A stretch of DNA of 64,000 nt from Candidula unifasciata (GCA_905116865.2 CAJHNH020002446.1:1451060-1515059); one strand, 5' to 3'; positions 12,101 through 21,470 are shown, counted from the stretch's first letter. Program-made: numbers and translations. The notes: generated by a model from the sequence alone, not told the origin.

Positions 12101-15100
12101 AGGCCCAATGTGGCTTCAGAGCAAACCGAAGTACTCAAGACCTTATCTTCACACTGAGACAGATGAGTGAAAAAGCCCTTGAAAATAAGAGTGAAATGCA
12201 CCTATGTTTTTTGGATCTGGAAAAGGCATTTGACAAAGTACCCTGGAACAAGCTCTGGAGCTGCTTGGTGGGGAAAAACATTCCAGAAACCCTGATCAGT
12301 GCAAAACAGAGTTTCTACAAAAGCTGCAGAAATTATGTAAGAACAGCAGACCAAAAGTCAGAAGAATTTAAGACCACCAGCAGTGTTAGACAAGGTGATA
12401 TTCTCTCACCTTACCTCTTCATTCTTATGATGGATGATGTCATCAAGACCTGTAAGGAGAAGACAAAGAAGTACTCAGTAGGGTACTGGAAGATGAGACC
12501 AGTCTGTATATCAGAGCTAGCATTTGCAGACGATGTGGCCCTGATAGCTAAATCAGAGGCACACCTTCAGTCCAACTTACTTGTCTGGAAGGAAGAGCTT
12601 GAAAAGAGAGGGATGACCATCAGTATCTCCAAAACTAAAACCATGGTGATCTTAAGAGAGGAGAAGAAACACCAGATCATGATGGGACAGTATGCATTGG
12701 AGCAGGTTAACCAGTTCAAATACCTTGGAGTTGTATTAGACCGAAACGGAGGCATTAAGACTGAGCTGGCACACGAAAAGCAGCTGCTGGGAGACTCTTC
12801 TAGGCCATAAACCGAGGGTTTCTTAGCAAAAGAGAAATTGACAAGAGGAAGAAAATGGCTGTTTACCGCTCTACCTATGTACCAGTCCTAACCTATGGGT
12901 GTGAGTCATGGGCAATGACAACAGCTCACAGAAGCCAGCTGCAGGCCTCGGAAATGAGATATCTGAGAAAGGTGGTCCAAGTGACAAGAAGGGACAAAGT
13001 CCGCAATCAGACAATACGTCAAGATCTTGATACTCAGTCCTTACAAACCCGAGTGGATCAGTCACAGTTACGATGGTTTGGACATGTATGCAGAATGGGA
13101 GAAAATCGGCCACCATGGCAGGCATGGGAGGCAAAGAACCAGGGAACCAGACCTCCAGGATGACCCAGGGTGCGCTGGGAAGACAACATCCGACAGTCCC
13201 TAACTGACAAAGGACTGGAATGGAACAAAGCTAGAAAGAAAACTGCTGATAGAGACGTCTGGCGATCTCTCTGGCAAACCTCTACACCCCAAGGTAGAAG
13301 AGGAGCGACGAAGTAAGTAAGTGAGTTTCTGTTTCTGTTTTTCTTCTTCCATTATTTTATGTTTGCTGTTCACAGCCGTACGTTAAAACTGGTTCTACTA
13401 ACACATGGAAAAATAACTACATATATTTATGATTTGTAAAAAAAAGTCTCTACACTGGAACCCACAGGGCAAAAAAAAAAAAAAGTAGGAAACCTAAAAC
13501 ACACAGGAAAGATCAATGGAGAAATAGATTAACAATGTGGGAAGGGCAGTGAAAAAGGCTGCAGAAGATAGCAGCAGACTGGAGGGTTTGGTGTGAGTTG
13601 CTGAAGGACCTGAGCTCTGATTGACGATAGTGTATGAAAAAGTTATGTCACTTGAAAACAGCGATTAGTGTTGTAAATACTTTGATGAATTGACAAGTTT
13701 TCCTTCATAGAGTGAAAGCAAACCACAACAGCTATCTACGTATGCCCTGACTTTATTCAACCACAAAGAACAGATAGATGGAAAACCTGTTTCTGTTGGT
13801 AAGTAACTGTTTGTAAAGAGTCCATTTTCCTGACTTTTTGTTTACTGGGTAAATGGGGCTAGTTCCATATGTTTAGACAAATTGACACTTAGTGGATGAT
13901 GTGGTCAGCTCTTTGGCAGCCGCCTTTTCTGTCCAGGGAATTTCCCAATATTTATCTTAGGGCAAGAAAACCTGGTCTTCTTCTGTATTTCATATGCATG
14001 TGGGTGAGTGAATCTATGTGTGGGTGTATATGGGTATGAATGTATGTACGTATGTATGTATGTGTGCGTGCGTGTATGAATGTATTAAGTATGTCTGTGT
14101 GTGTGTATGTATGAGCATGTTAGAGTATATGTACGTGTGTTTGAGTGTGTATAATTGTGTATGCTTGATGTGTGTATGCATTATTCTATAATGTATATTT
14201 TTCTTTTTAAACATAACATGCAATGTTGTTTTGAAAGATGAGTACTTAGAAGGGCCGATGTGCCTCTGTGTGCCCAATTTGTAACCCTTTAAAAAAATAA
14301 GTTTGTTTGCTTGTTTGTTCATATCCTAGAGAACTCAGGTCCTCATTTCACTCCTAGTCTCTTCCATTATTGACAGTGTTTAGGCACTGGTGTTTTCTTG
14401 TTCAGCATACAGAACATATTTTCTTTGTCAATCTGATGCCTGGAGTCCAGCAAGTCATGTGATGTGGAAGACACAGACCCTTTTCTATTGGTTTTATGAA
14501 ATGGGTTAATTAAAAACGCAATCTTCATTCCAACTTTACGTCACCAGTATCAGGCCTGGACATTAAAGAGAGAGAGAGAGCATGAGAGAATTGGAGCAGT
14601 TAGTCAGGAAACCATTTGGGAGCCACCTGTCGTTACATCAACCAGAACAGAATTGGAGTTGTTAGTTTAAAAACGCTTGGAGACATAATCAGGAGGAGAT
14701 CGGAGCACTTATGTCTGATGTGCCGTTCGATGAAGATGATATTTAAAATAAACAAGGAATTGAGACACAAAACCAGTAGAGATTGTGTGAGAGGTTTAGA
14801 GATTAGACGAACTGTTGGAGCATAACCCATAATTAAATCCATTGAGAAAGAAACATTGAAATGGTTTGGCCACCTTATAACAATGAATCCACATCTATGT
14901 GAGATCACGCAGAAGAAAAATGAAAAGATCAAGAAGCACAGGGCGTCCTAGAAGAAGATGGATTGAAAGGATCACTGACAGCCTACCATCACAATATACC
15001 AAGCAACTGAACCCCTCCTAGATTGGCTACCACTTGTCTGTTGAACTATGATGTCTTGTGGCAGACAGCAGTTATTGACAACATACACAGAAACAAAAAC

Positions 15101-18100
15101 AACAACAACAAAAAAAAAAAAATTGGTTTCCATATATATTTTTTGTGGAAGTTTTTTTTTTTTTTTTTTTTTAATGTTCTGCACATTTTATTTTTTTTTA
15201 ATCATTAAAGATGTATAGAACTGTGTATGTTTTTGTGCAGATTTTTGGGACACTGCTGGTCAAGAGAGGTTTAACAGCATGCATCCTTCATATTACCACC
15301 AGGCACATTGTTGTATATTGGCAAGTATTTGTAGTTTTTTTTAAACGTTGAGTGTTGAATAAGGAATCAAAATCAAAATTTTTCTTTTCCCAGGAGTTAT
15401 TTATGAAATAAACATAAATTATTATTTATAAAATGTTTGTCAGCTGGTACATATTTACATTATTTGCTATTTGCCAGTCGCTTGTAAGTAATAATGCTAA
15501 CTTGAATTACTAACAATGGAATATCTTTGGCAGGTTTTTGACTGCACCCGTAAAATAACATACAAAAATTTGCCAGAATGGCTGCGAGATTTGCGACAGT
15601 ACAGGCCAGAGATACCATGTTTGTGTGTGGCAAACAAAATTGATGGTAAGTCTGGAGACAGAAGTAATTCATGATTTCTGGTTTTTATTTTTAAATTTTA
15701 TTCTGTGCTCAGGTAGTTTTTCAAAGAAATAGAGTCGAGTTGTGGACCAATATATGATGAGTAAAGATTATCAAGGGTTTTGGAGTTTCTCTTTTGGGTG
15801 ACTGATGTAAAATGTTCTTCTTCTTCTTTCATTCGCTTGAAATAAATTATATCTGCAATGCTATCTCTAGTATGAACTTCATTGTCTTTTGTAATTCACT
15901 AAGCGGCCTGTAAAGTTTGGCTTCAATCAGTGTCTCTCTTGGCCAGAAGTTTTGCCTGGAAATGTTTTATTTGGGACAGTCTTGAAGCATGTGATCTGTT
16001 CTCTCAGGTACCAGTCTACATGTGCACATGGCTGTTAGACAGTCTTAAATTTTTTGTACATGTGGCTACAAAGTCGATTATGTCCTGCTCTGGTCTGTCC
16101 ATAATATGGTTATTGTCTTGTGCCAGTTTCAGTGGTTTTCTGATTGATTTGATTATACTCTTCTTCTGTTGATAAGAAACTGGTACGTCAGGTTGTTCTT
16201 CAGTTGCACCTTCCTTAGTTAATTTATCAGCTCTTTCATTTCTGAGAACTCCACAGTGGGACGGTATCCCCAGCATAGTTACTTTTCACCGGTTGCCTAG
16301 CTTAGATAGTAGTGTCCGTAAACCTGGTAATTTTCCAGACTGGAGTGCCTGAAGTACTGCTTTTGCATCTGTCAGGAATAGCGCTGGTTGCAAAGTTCCA
16401 TTCCTATGGTGGCATGTTGTGCTTTTTGCTGACACAGCATATAACTTTATTTGGCTTGTTCTGCCAGTGTCACCAGATCACTGAACAGTCTCCGTCACTT
16501 TCTATCCTGTTTTCCATGTGGCTTTAAGGGCCCCATTTGGGGTCAGGGGAATAGACACACTGCCACCCCCTTAAAGAGCATATCAAAAAAGGCGATTCCC
16601 CGTGTGGGTTCCGGGGCCTGATAGGGAAAGCAAGAATAGACCCACTGTCTACCCAAAAGCATGTCGTTAAGAGTCAGCTAATTGGGAGCTTTCTTCGTGT
16701 TGGAGTACATCTGTCTGAGAAGCAAGGAACCAACAGTCTGCACACAAATGAGTCAGATCTGTCAAATCTATGCACACGCAACACTCAGTTTTTGAAACAG
16801 GACTGCAGTCCTGAAGTGGACGAACAACCAGATCTTTCCACCAGAGTTTATAGCCGGTGAGCGTGAAGTAGAAGAAAATAAAAGGTGACTAATTGGGAAC
16901 ATGCGCCCTTTATCCCCTAGTGGAGCATAGGCCCTCATCCAACTTACACCAAATCATTGTAATTTTTCTATTGCATGCAGCTCACATCTTCTCCATCTGA
17001 TTAACTTACCCTCTAGTTCTCTTTTCCACATACAATTTATTCTACTTTTATTTCTAACTCCTTTGTATTCTGTATCTTTATTGCGTGTCCTATCCAGCAC
17101 CGGGAAAAGAAATAAAACCAAATGTAAAGTATATTAGCAAGCTTTACAATATAACAAATACAAACAAAACATGAACGTTGAGGCTATGGAGCCTTCATCA
17201 GCACATACACAAATCAAACAATCCCACACAGATACACACACACAAAAAGTATGAAAAAAAATCAATAGTAAAAATTGAATAATAAAAAAAATGTGTTGAA
17301 AAGTATATTATAAAAAATAAAAAATAAAGCGTAATAATGGATGAGTGGATAGGTACAAACAGACAGTAGCAGTTCTGGGTGAGCGGGACACATGAGGTAG
17401 GTGAAATTGATGAACTGCTGTGAAGCTATAAAAATATAAAGAAAAGATATAAAACCGAACGAAAAGTATATTAGCAAGCTTCACAATATAACAAACACAA
17501 ACAAAATGTGAACGTTGCAACTATGGAGCCTTCATCAGCCCATAGACAAATCAAACAATACCACAGACATAAACACACACAAAAAAGAATAGAAAAAATG
17601 AATAATAAAAAAGTGTTGAAAGTATATTTCAAAAAATAAAAACCGTAATAATGGATGAGTGGGACAGGGAGTTTCCACACGTGATGATTTACTAATAATT
17701 TTTTTATATTTTACTCCCAAAGCTCCACATTAGTGATTCTCTCACTCCATTTAATTATCCGCTGTGTGTTTACAAATACTTCCAGAGGACATGGACATGA
17801 CAAAGAAAACTTTTGCATTTGCCAAAAAGAACAACATGCCCTTCTACTACGTCTCTGCAGCAGACGGGACGAACGTGGTCAGGGTGAGTTTCACTTTTGT
17901 CATATTGTCATTTAACTCTTTTTCTCCCATGCAACACGTGTGTGAATGATTCTTCACAACTGTAGCATATTGTGTTATTTTTTATTAACTTGTCACGTTT
18001 GATCCGAGCATTCTAATGTAATCAGAGTTTTCACTGAGGTTACTTTCTCTGAGTATTTTTCCTAATAAAATAGATCGACTTGTTATTTTTCATAGTGATT

Positions 18101-20370
18101 ACTACTCTTTGTTTATGTGTGTGTGCGCGTGCATGTTTGTATACATGTATAATGTATGTATGTGTGTGCATGCCTGGATTGTTGTGCGTGCGTGTGTGCA
18201 TGAGAGAGAGAGAGAGTGCACAAGTGGAAGTGTGTATGTCATGTGATGAGAAAAGGAGCACTGGAAAATATTGTGAAGACCAGAAAGATCACTGGTAGAA
18301 GAGGCAGAGGTAGACCAAGAGAAAGATGGTGGATGGCTTAAGACAGTGGCATGGAGGAAAATCATCAGTGGAATTGATTCAGAACACCAAAGACTAAGAT
18401 CTTTCGAGATGCATAAATGCCTATGCTAGCAGGCAAGGCACTTGATGATGATGATGACCCAGATGACTCCTTGCTGTCTTGGTCTTCATGGGGGTTTGGT
18501 CTTCTTGTATTTATATCATAAACAGGGCCAAAAAAGGTTTTTTAATTTCATTAGGAAATTGTGAAAGTCCAAATATATTAAACTCAAACGTTTAACTTTA
18601 ACTGATGATCAAAACTACTATGTTGAATCAAAACTAGTGTTCTGTAGTTAAGAGAGAATAGAGACAAACAGTTTCAGAACTTACAGGAATCTGTCAGAAT
18701 ATGCAGTGAAGCAACGGACAAACAGTTTCAGGACTTACAGGAATCTGTCAGAATATGCAGTGAAGCAACGGACAGACAGTTTCAGAACTTACAGGAATCT
18801 GTCAGAATATGCAGTGAAGCAACGGACAAACAGTTTCAGAACTTACAGGAATCTGTCAGAATATGCAGTGAAGCAACGGACAAACAGTTTCAGAACTTAC
18901 AGGAATCTGTCAGAATATGCAGTGAAGCAACGGACAGACAGTTTCAGAACTTACAGGAATCTGTCAGAATATGCAGTGAAGCAACGGACAGACAGTTTCA
19001 GAACTTACAGAAATCTGTCAGAATATGCAGTGAAGCAACGGACAAACAGTTTCAGAACTTACTTACAGGAATCTGTCAGAATATGCAGTGAAGCAACGGA
19101 CAGACAGTTTCAGAACTTACAGGAATCTGTCAGAATATGCAGTGAAGCAACGGACAGACAGTTTCAGAACTTACAGGAATCTGTCAGAATATGCAGTGAA
19201 GCAACGGACAGACAGTTTCAGAACTTACAGGAATCTGTCAGAATATGCAGTGAAGCAACGGACAAACAGTTTCAGAACTTACAGGAATCTGTCAGAATAT
19301 GCAGTGAAGCAACGGACAAACAGTTTCAGAACTTACAGGAATCTGTCAGAATATGCAGTGAAGCAACGGACAGACAGTTTCAGAACTTACAGGAATCTGT
19401 CAGAATATGCAGTGAAGCAACGGACAGACAGTTTCAGAACTTACAGGAATCTGTCAGAATATGCAGTGAAGCAACGGACAAACAGTTTCAGAACTTACAG
19501 GAATCTGTCAGAATATGCAGTGAAGCAACGGACAGACAGTTTCAGAACTTACAGGAATCTGTCAGAATATGCAGTGAAGCAACGGACAAACAGTTTCAGA
19601 ACTTACAGGAATCTGTCAGAATATGCAGTGAAGCAACGGACAAACAGTTTCAGAACTTACAGGAATCTGTCAGAATATGCAGTGAAGCAACGGACAGACA
19701 GTTTCAGAACTTACAGGAATCTGTCAGAATATGCAGTGAAGCAACGGACAGACAGTTTCAGAACTTACAGGAATCTGTCAGAATATGCAGTGAAGCAACG
19801 GACAGACAGTTTCAGAACTTACAGGAATCTGTCAGAATATGCAGTGAAGCAACGGACAGACAGTTTCAGAACTTACAGGAATCTGTCAGAATATGCAGTG
19901 AAGCAACGGACAAACAGTTTCAGAACTTACAGGAATCTGTCAGATTATGCAGTGAAGCAACGGACAGACAGTTTCAGGACTTCACTGCAGCCAACCTATC
20001 TTGTGGACAAGATACTTAATTATTGAATGATTTGTGGTATGGTTGAATTAAATGGATTGCTCTGTGTTTATGTTGCCAGTTGTTCAGGGATGCCATCCGA
20101 GCTGCTGTGGCGTACAAGAATAATTCTACAGACTTCATGGACGAGATTATGAAGGAGTTAGAGGTATGTTTAAACCTATTGCTTTTTAGCCTTTTAGGGG
20201 CAAAATGTAGTATATTATATGGGAGATTTTGAATTGAAATTTTTTTTTTTTTCAATTCTTAGAATACCATGAACCAAGAAGAAGAAAAATATCGACATCT
20301 AACATGTCTAAACATCAAAGAAAACTGGCTCATAAACAGCATCCTACCTCAGAAGCTGAGGTGTTATTAG
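6090..20370 (+). CDS. RABL2: RABL2, Rab-like small GTPase of ciliary transport
   Basis: Joined coding exons: 6090-6190, 11268-11297, 13713-13798, 15241-15320, 15534-15645, 17786-17883, 20080-20163, 20263-20370 (699 nt, 232 aa plus stop; human RABL2 is about 228 aa). All phases agree. The G domain is intact: P-loop GDSAVGKS (26-33), WDTAGQE (75-81), NKID (133-136) and SAADGT (160-165). RABL2-typical stretches include LVERFLMDG, PQQLSTYAL, RPEIPC and STDFMDEI. No C-terminal prenylation cysteine box is seen, as expected for RABL2. Known role: GTP-bound RABL2 is recruited through CEP19 to the ciliary base and binds the IFT74-IFT81 part of IFT-B to launch trains. The acidic tail (NQEEE) is short, and the last ~20 residues and the stop look retrotransposon-derived. 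An in-frame upstream ATG at 5985 would add 35 residues unlike the family. Confidence 0.93.
6191..6454. other. Start of RABL2 intron 1
   Basis: AT-rich sequence that passes into a region related to the dispersed GGTGCCGTCTCCACATTGAA repeat, which also occurs near 23690 and 31595. The intron runs 6191-11267. Confidence 0.4.
6455..8165 (-). mobile_element. Non-LTR retrotransposon (RTE/CR1-like RT), 5'-truncated, split by a MITE
   Basis: The minus strand encodes a long reverse transcriptase piece: KQGKAAGPDNITAEML, EDYRTICLMS, EEQFGFRKNSGTREAI, DYKKAFDRVQHEQL, GVKQGCVLSPSLFN, the catalytic RYADDTVLLAE, then FLYLGQVITCDGRSE. Downstream come the C-terminal GRQRYKWEDNIKRWTNSS and an AATTGATTGATTT-type tail near 6455. 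A MITE at 6672-6817 interrupts the C-terminal part. Internal stops and frameshifts near 7050 make it inactive. The endonuclease is missing. Confidence 0.85.
6672..6817. mobile_element. piggyBac-type MITE with TTAA target duplication
   Basis: TTAA at 6672-6675 and 6814-6817 bound a 138-bp insert. Its ends are inverted repeats: CTCTTTCAGTCCCAGGG on the left, CTCTTTGAGTCCCAAGG read from the right. It sits inside the LINE reverse-transcriptase tail. Removing the insert with one TTAA restores a continuous reading frame through the conserved F-G-H-I-K-R-H region. Confidence 0.85.
8166..8700. repeat. Intron sequence with a 25-base poly-G run
   Basis: Otherwise unrecognised AT-rich intron; an uninterrupted G tract occupies 8562-8586. 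Confidence 0.6.
8703..9718 (+). repeat. 56-bp minisatellite, about 18 copies
   Basis: The unit reads GAGATCTCATTGTGTGCTTT, then GAATGATAGCCTGTATCGGA, then CTAAACCGAGCTGGCA. Units differ mainly at TGTGTGC/TATGTGC, TATCGG/TATTGG and CCGAG/CCTAG. The first three units are irregular. It lies in RABL2 intron 1. Confidence 0.9.
9719..10261. other. RABL2 intron 1, unrecognised
   Basis: No exon or clear repeat is seen. The sequence is less AT-rich than its surroundings and may be old transposon DNA. Confidence 0.35.
10262..10615 (+). repeat. Dispersed repeat family E, copy 1
   Basis: It shares an extended diverged match with 11417-11735, including TGTGCAGG-TGTGA-GATTC, GCATTTATGGAA, GGTAATGCCCATG-like and CTTGA-GGTTGACCAG blocks, then a matching AACAG...TTACATCA end. 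No coding potential is supported. Confidence 0.5.
10697..10984 (+). mobile_element. SINE-like (GAA)-tailed element, family A, copy 2
   Basis: Flanked by 8-bp direct repeats ATTAACAC (10689-10696 and 10985-10992). It ends in GTGAAGAAGAAGAAG and carries the family landmarks CAAGAATAGACTCACTGCC and CATCTGCCTGAGAGG. Confidence 0.75.
11268..11297 (+). CDS. RABL2: RABL2 coding exon 2 (30-nt microexon)
   Basis: The acceptor is GATTATTCCACAG and the donor GTATCC. It encodes LVERFLMDG and two bases of a Tyr codon, following the P-loop exactly as in RABL2 proteins. The phase-2/phase-2 fit makes the short exon secure. Confidence 0.88.
11417..11735 (+). repeat. Dispersed repeat family E, copy 2
   Basis: Diverged match to 10262-10615. 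The two copies flank exon 2 of RABL2 at a spacing of about 1.15 kb, so a local duplication or two insertions are both possible. Confidence 0.5.
11821..13336 (+). mobile_element. Non-LTR retrotransposon, 5'-truncated, probable 11-bp TSD
   Basis: The plus strand encodes RT pieces in shifting frames: AGHDGITPEMVKYMG, PKDWEIAIIIPIFKKGD, HLCFLDLEKAFDKVPW, VRQGDILSPYLF, the catalytic LAFADDVALIAKSE, NQFKYLGVVLDRNGG, YVPVLTYGCESWAMT and RVDQSQLRWFGHVCRMG, ending near GAAGTAAGTAAGTGAG. TTTCTGTTTCT occurs at 11821-11831 and 13326-13336, consistent with a target duplication around 11832-13325. Frameshifts near 12060 and 12800 inactivate it. Confidence 0.82.
13500..13640 (+). mobile_element. LINE 3'-end fragment (family of 3607-5210)
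   Basis: GGTTTGGTGTGAGTTGCTGA and GGACCTGAGCTCTGATTG match the C-terminal end of the LINE at 3623. Confidence 0.5.
13713..13798 (+). CDS. RABL2: RABL2 coding exon 3
   Basis: The acceptor is TTCATAGAG; using the downstream AG avoids an immediate stop. It encodes ESKPQQLSTYALTLFNHKE and continues to KPVSV, with donor GTAAGT. Confidence 0.9.
14010..14180 (+). repeat. TATG/TGTG-rich cryptic microsatellite
   Basis: Imperfect runs of TATG, TGTG and CGTG. The long reverse-strand His/Thr-rich reading frame here is a by-product. Confidence 0.7.
14600..15010 (+). mobile_element. LINE 3'-end fragment
   Basis: Translation gives an RT C-terminal tail: SIEKETLKWFGHLITMNPH, with conserved K-W-F-G-H, and then basic GRP-R-W-like residues. 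It is broken by stops and followed by A- and T-rich tracts at 15110-15200. Confidence 0.6.
15241..15320 (+). CDS. RABL2: RABL2 coding exon 4 (GC donor)
   Basis: Encodes DFWDTAGQERFNSMH and on to HCCIL. The following intron begins GCAAGT rather than GT, and no in-frame GT donor is available that keeps the conserved ILVFD sequence. GCAAGT is the classic strong context for GC-AG introns. Confidence 0.9.
15534..15645 (+). CDS. RABL2: RABL2 coding exon 5
   Basis: Acceptor CTTTGGCAG, donor GTAAGT. Encodes VFDCTRKITYKNLPEW through ANKID, the G4 guanine-specificity motif. Confidence 0.93.
15925..16465 (-). mobile_element. LINE fragment with RNase H domain relic
   Basis: The minus strand encodes IPSHCGVLRNERADKLTKEG, the conserved end of retrotransposon RNase H (G-I-P-S-H-x-G-V..N-E-x-A-D). 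An RNase H-like DRCKSSTSGT remnant lies upstream, and stops interrupt the frame. I-clade or Jockey-like elements carry this domain. Confidence 0.65.
16495..16888 (+). mobile_element. Nested SINE-like family A pair (copy inside copy)
   Basis: 16495-16595 is the 5' part of one family A copy. It stops at the internal AAAAGGCGA, where a second full-length copy (16596-16879, ending GTAGAAGAAAAT) is inserted with direct repeats AAAAGGCGA (16587-16595) and AAAAGGTGA (16880-16888). The outer copy's CTAATTGGG resumes after the insert. Confidence 0.65.
16895..17102 (-). mobile_element. LINE 3'-end fragment (family of 3607-5210)
   Basis: CCTAGTGGAGCATAGGCCCT and the following sequence match the plus-strand view of the LINE end at 3650-3850. 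Confidence 0.65.
17103..17690 (-). mobile_element. Tandem dimer of a ~330-bp element with hammerhead-like cores (Penelope/retrozyme type)
   Basis: Two tandem units share AGTATATTAGCAAGCTT (17129 and 17465, offset 336) and GTAATAATGGATGAGTGG near their ends. On the minus strand each carries CTGATGAAGGCTCCATAG, at about 17180-17200 and 17525-17545. CTGATGA is the first hammerhead core box, and in unit 1 AGGCT/AGCCT can pair as stem II around a CCAT loop. The second core box (GAAAC) is degraded to TCAAC/GCAAC. Related single copies lie at 55636 and 60600. Confidence 0.55.
17786..17883 (+). CDS. RABL2: RABL2 coding exon 6
   Basis: Acceptor AATACTTCCAG, donor GTGAGT. Encodes EDMDMTKKTFAFAKK through SAADGTNVVR, the G5 motif. 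Confidence 0.93.
18112..18215 (+). repeat. GT-rich microsatellite with GA run
   Basis: Imperfect TGTG/CATG/TATG sequence followed by GAGAGAGAGAGAG at about 18201-18214. Confidence 0.75.
18240..18458 (+). mobile_element. LINE 3'-end fragment with (GAT)n tail
   Basis: Translation shows GALENIVKTRKITGRRGRGR then PREKMVDGL, the RT C-terminal tail, ending in TTGATGATGATGATGA. Confidence 0.7.
18662..19979 (+). repeat. 54-bp minisatellite, about 24 copies, open in two frames
   Basis: The unit reads GAATCTGTCAGAATATGCAG, TGAAGCAACGGACARACAGT, TTCAGAACTTACAG. Because 54 is 3 x 18, it yields stop-free 18-residue repeats in two frames (ESVRICSEATDRQFQNLQ and NLSEYAVKQRTDSFRTYR). An extra TTAC at about 19057 shifts one frame into the other. 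It is entirely within RABL2 intron 6, so the 437-codon frame is not a gene. Confidence 0.93.
20080..20163 (+). CDS. RABL2: RABL2 coding exon 7
   Basis: Acceptor TATGTTGCCAG, donor GTATGT. Encodes LFRDAIRAAVAYKNNSTDF through MKELE, phase 0 at both ends. Confidence 0.92.
20263..20370 (+). CDS. RABL2: RABL2 terminal coding exon (tail probably TE-derived)
   Basis: After TTCAATTCTTAG the frame reads NTMNQEEEKYRHL, which fits the acidic RABL2 C-terminus for about 9 residues. It then enters sequence resembling the adjacent LINE end before TAG at 20368-20370. An AATAAA at 20757-20762 could serve as polyadenylation signal. Confidence 0.6.
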   Translation, partial: NTMNQEEEKYRHLTCLNIKENWLINSILPQKLRCY

Positions 20371-20597
20371 CCATGCTAAACATCATGGCCGCTTGGAAAA
20401 GAAAGTGATAGAGGGTACAGTTTATGGAAAGCGAGGCAGAGGTTGACCTCCCTGAAGGTGGATACATGACATTGAAGATGTATTGGCTAAGAAAACACAT
20501 AGGGCTGGAAAATTTGATTAGAGAGAGACTTTTATGCTTACTGTGACGAGAGCTACGTTTTGTTGAGAACCTTCTAACTGATGATGACCAATAGCTT
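20310..20597 (+). mobile_element. LINE 3'-end fragment with (GAT) tail
   Basis: In mixed frames it encodes the RT tail: NIMAAWKRK or HHGRLEKKVIEGTVYGKRGR, then RWIHDIEDVL and TVTRATFC, ending ACTGATGATGACC. It overlaps the predicted end of RABL2. Confidence 0.7.
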
Positions 20598-21360
20598 TTA
20601 CTTTAGAGATCGGCTAATGGGAGGATGTGTGTTTACATGTGTAATGACGTATATATAATAAGAAAATTTGCAGTGAGGATACATTATTAGATGAGAATGA
20701 GGTTTCAATATAATAAGTTTCTTAATGAAAAAAAAAAGAAAAAGATAGAAAGAGGAAATAAAGAAAAAGTTGGAGATATTAAAACAGAATGAAAGTTTAA
20801 AAAAAATGAAAAAAGTCTGAATGAAATGAAAGTAACAAACATGTAGAAGAGGAAAGGAAAGCAGCAAACAAGAAGGAAAAAACAGGAGAAAAATAAAACG
20901 CAGCTGTGGGACATTCTAGAAGATATAACGGAAGAAACGACAACTTCTGTGACTTTGTCAAATGTTTTACTACACTAACTACATTTCATCCGTTAACATA
21001 AACACAACAGAGTATCCATACCTCGGACGACTGAATCAGAACTAGTAACCAGGGGGTCTGGACAGCTTGCGAGATCAGTGAGCTGCAATTCTGGTGCTGG
21101 CCTGTTAGTGTTGGCACATCTAACATGGATTTTACTTTGTGTATGCAAGGTTTAAGATTTTACTGGGCCTGACAAGTTTTTCACTAGTTTTGAACTTGGA
21201 GAGTGAAGGACATTTTGTGTGATTTTTACTGGCACAGGAATGAAGCAGTTGTGGAGCAACCCGTCTGAATGATGTTGGAACTTCAACTACCTAACTAACT
21301 GGATGATTTGAGCATGCACAGGAAAAGACAGGCATACTTTCATCAGGGTTGCAACTGTCA
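20598..21360. other. Intergenic, no gene recognised
   Basis: Strongly A-rich on the plus strand (20720-20900) with possible RABL2 3' UTR and polyadenylation signals at 20757 and near 20893. Nothing else is supported. Confidence 0.4.
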
Positions 21361-21369
21361 CTATCAGTA

Positions 21370-21470
21370 GTGGGACTCTTTGTCTGCTACTAAGGACAGG
21401 GACAGAGTAATCGTAGGAATACTCCAGTGCAGTGATGTCAATTCTCCATTCATTCATTTAGTAAAACACA
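21370..21470 (+). mobile_element. 3' end of RNase H-type LINE
   Basis: AGTGCAGTGATGTCAATTCT matches the terminal segment of the element at 28620-29330. Confidence 0.45.

Noticed and set aside
14014..14322. His/Thr-rich 102-aa reverse frame
   Set aside because: It lies mainly on a TATG/TGTG microsatellite and lacks homology.
18706..20019. 437-codon open reading frame
   Set aside because: It is wholly a 54-bp minisatellite in a RABL2 intron; openness follows from the period being a multiple of three, and a 4-bp insertion merely joins two artefactual frames.
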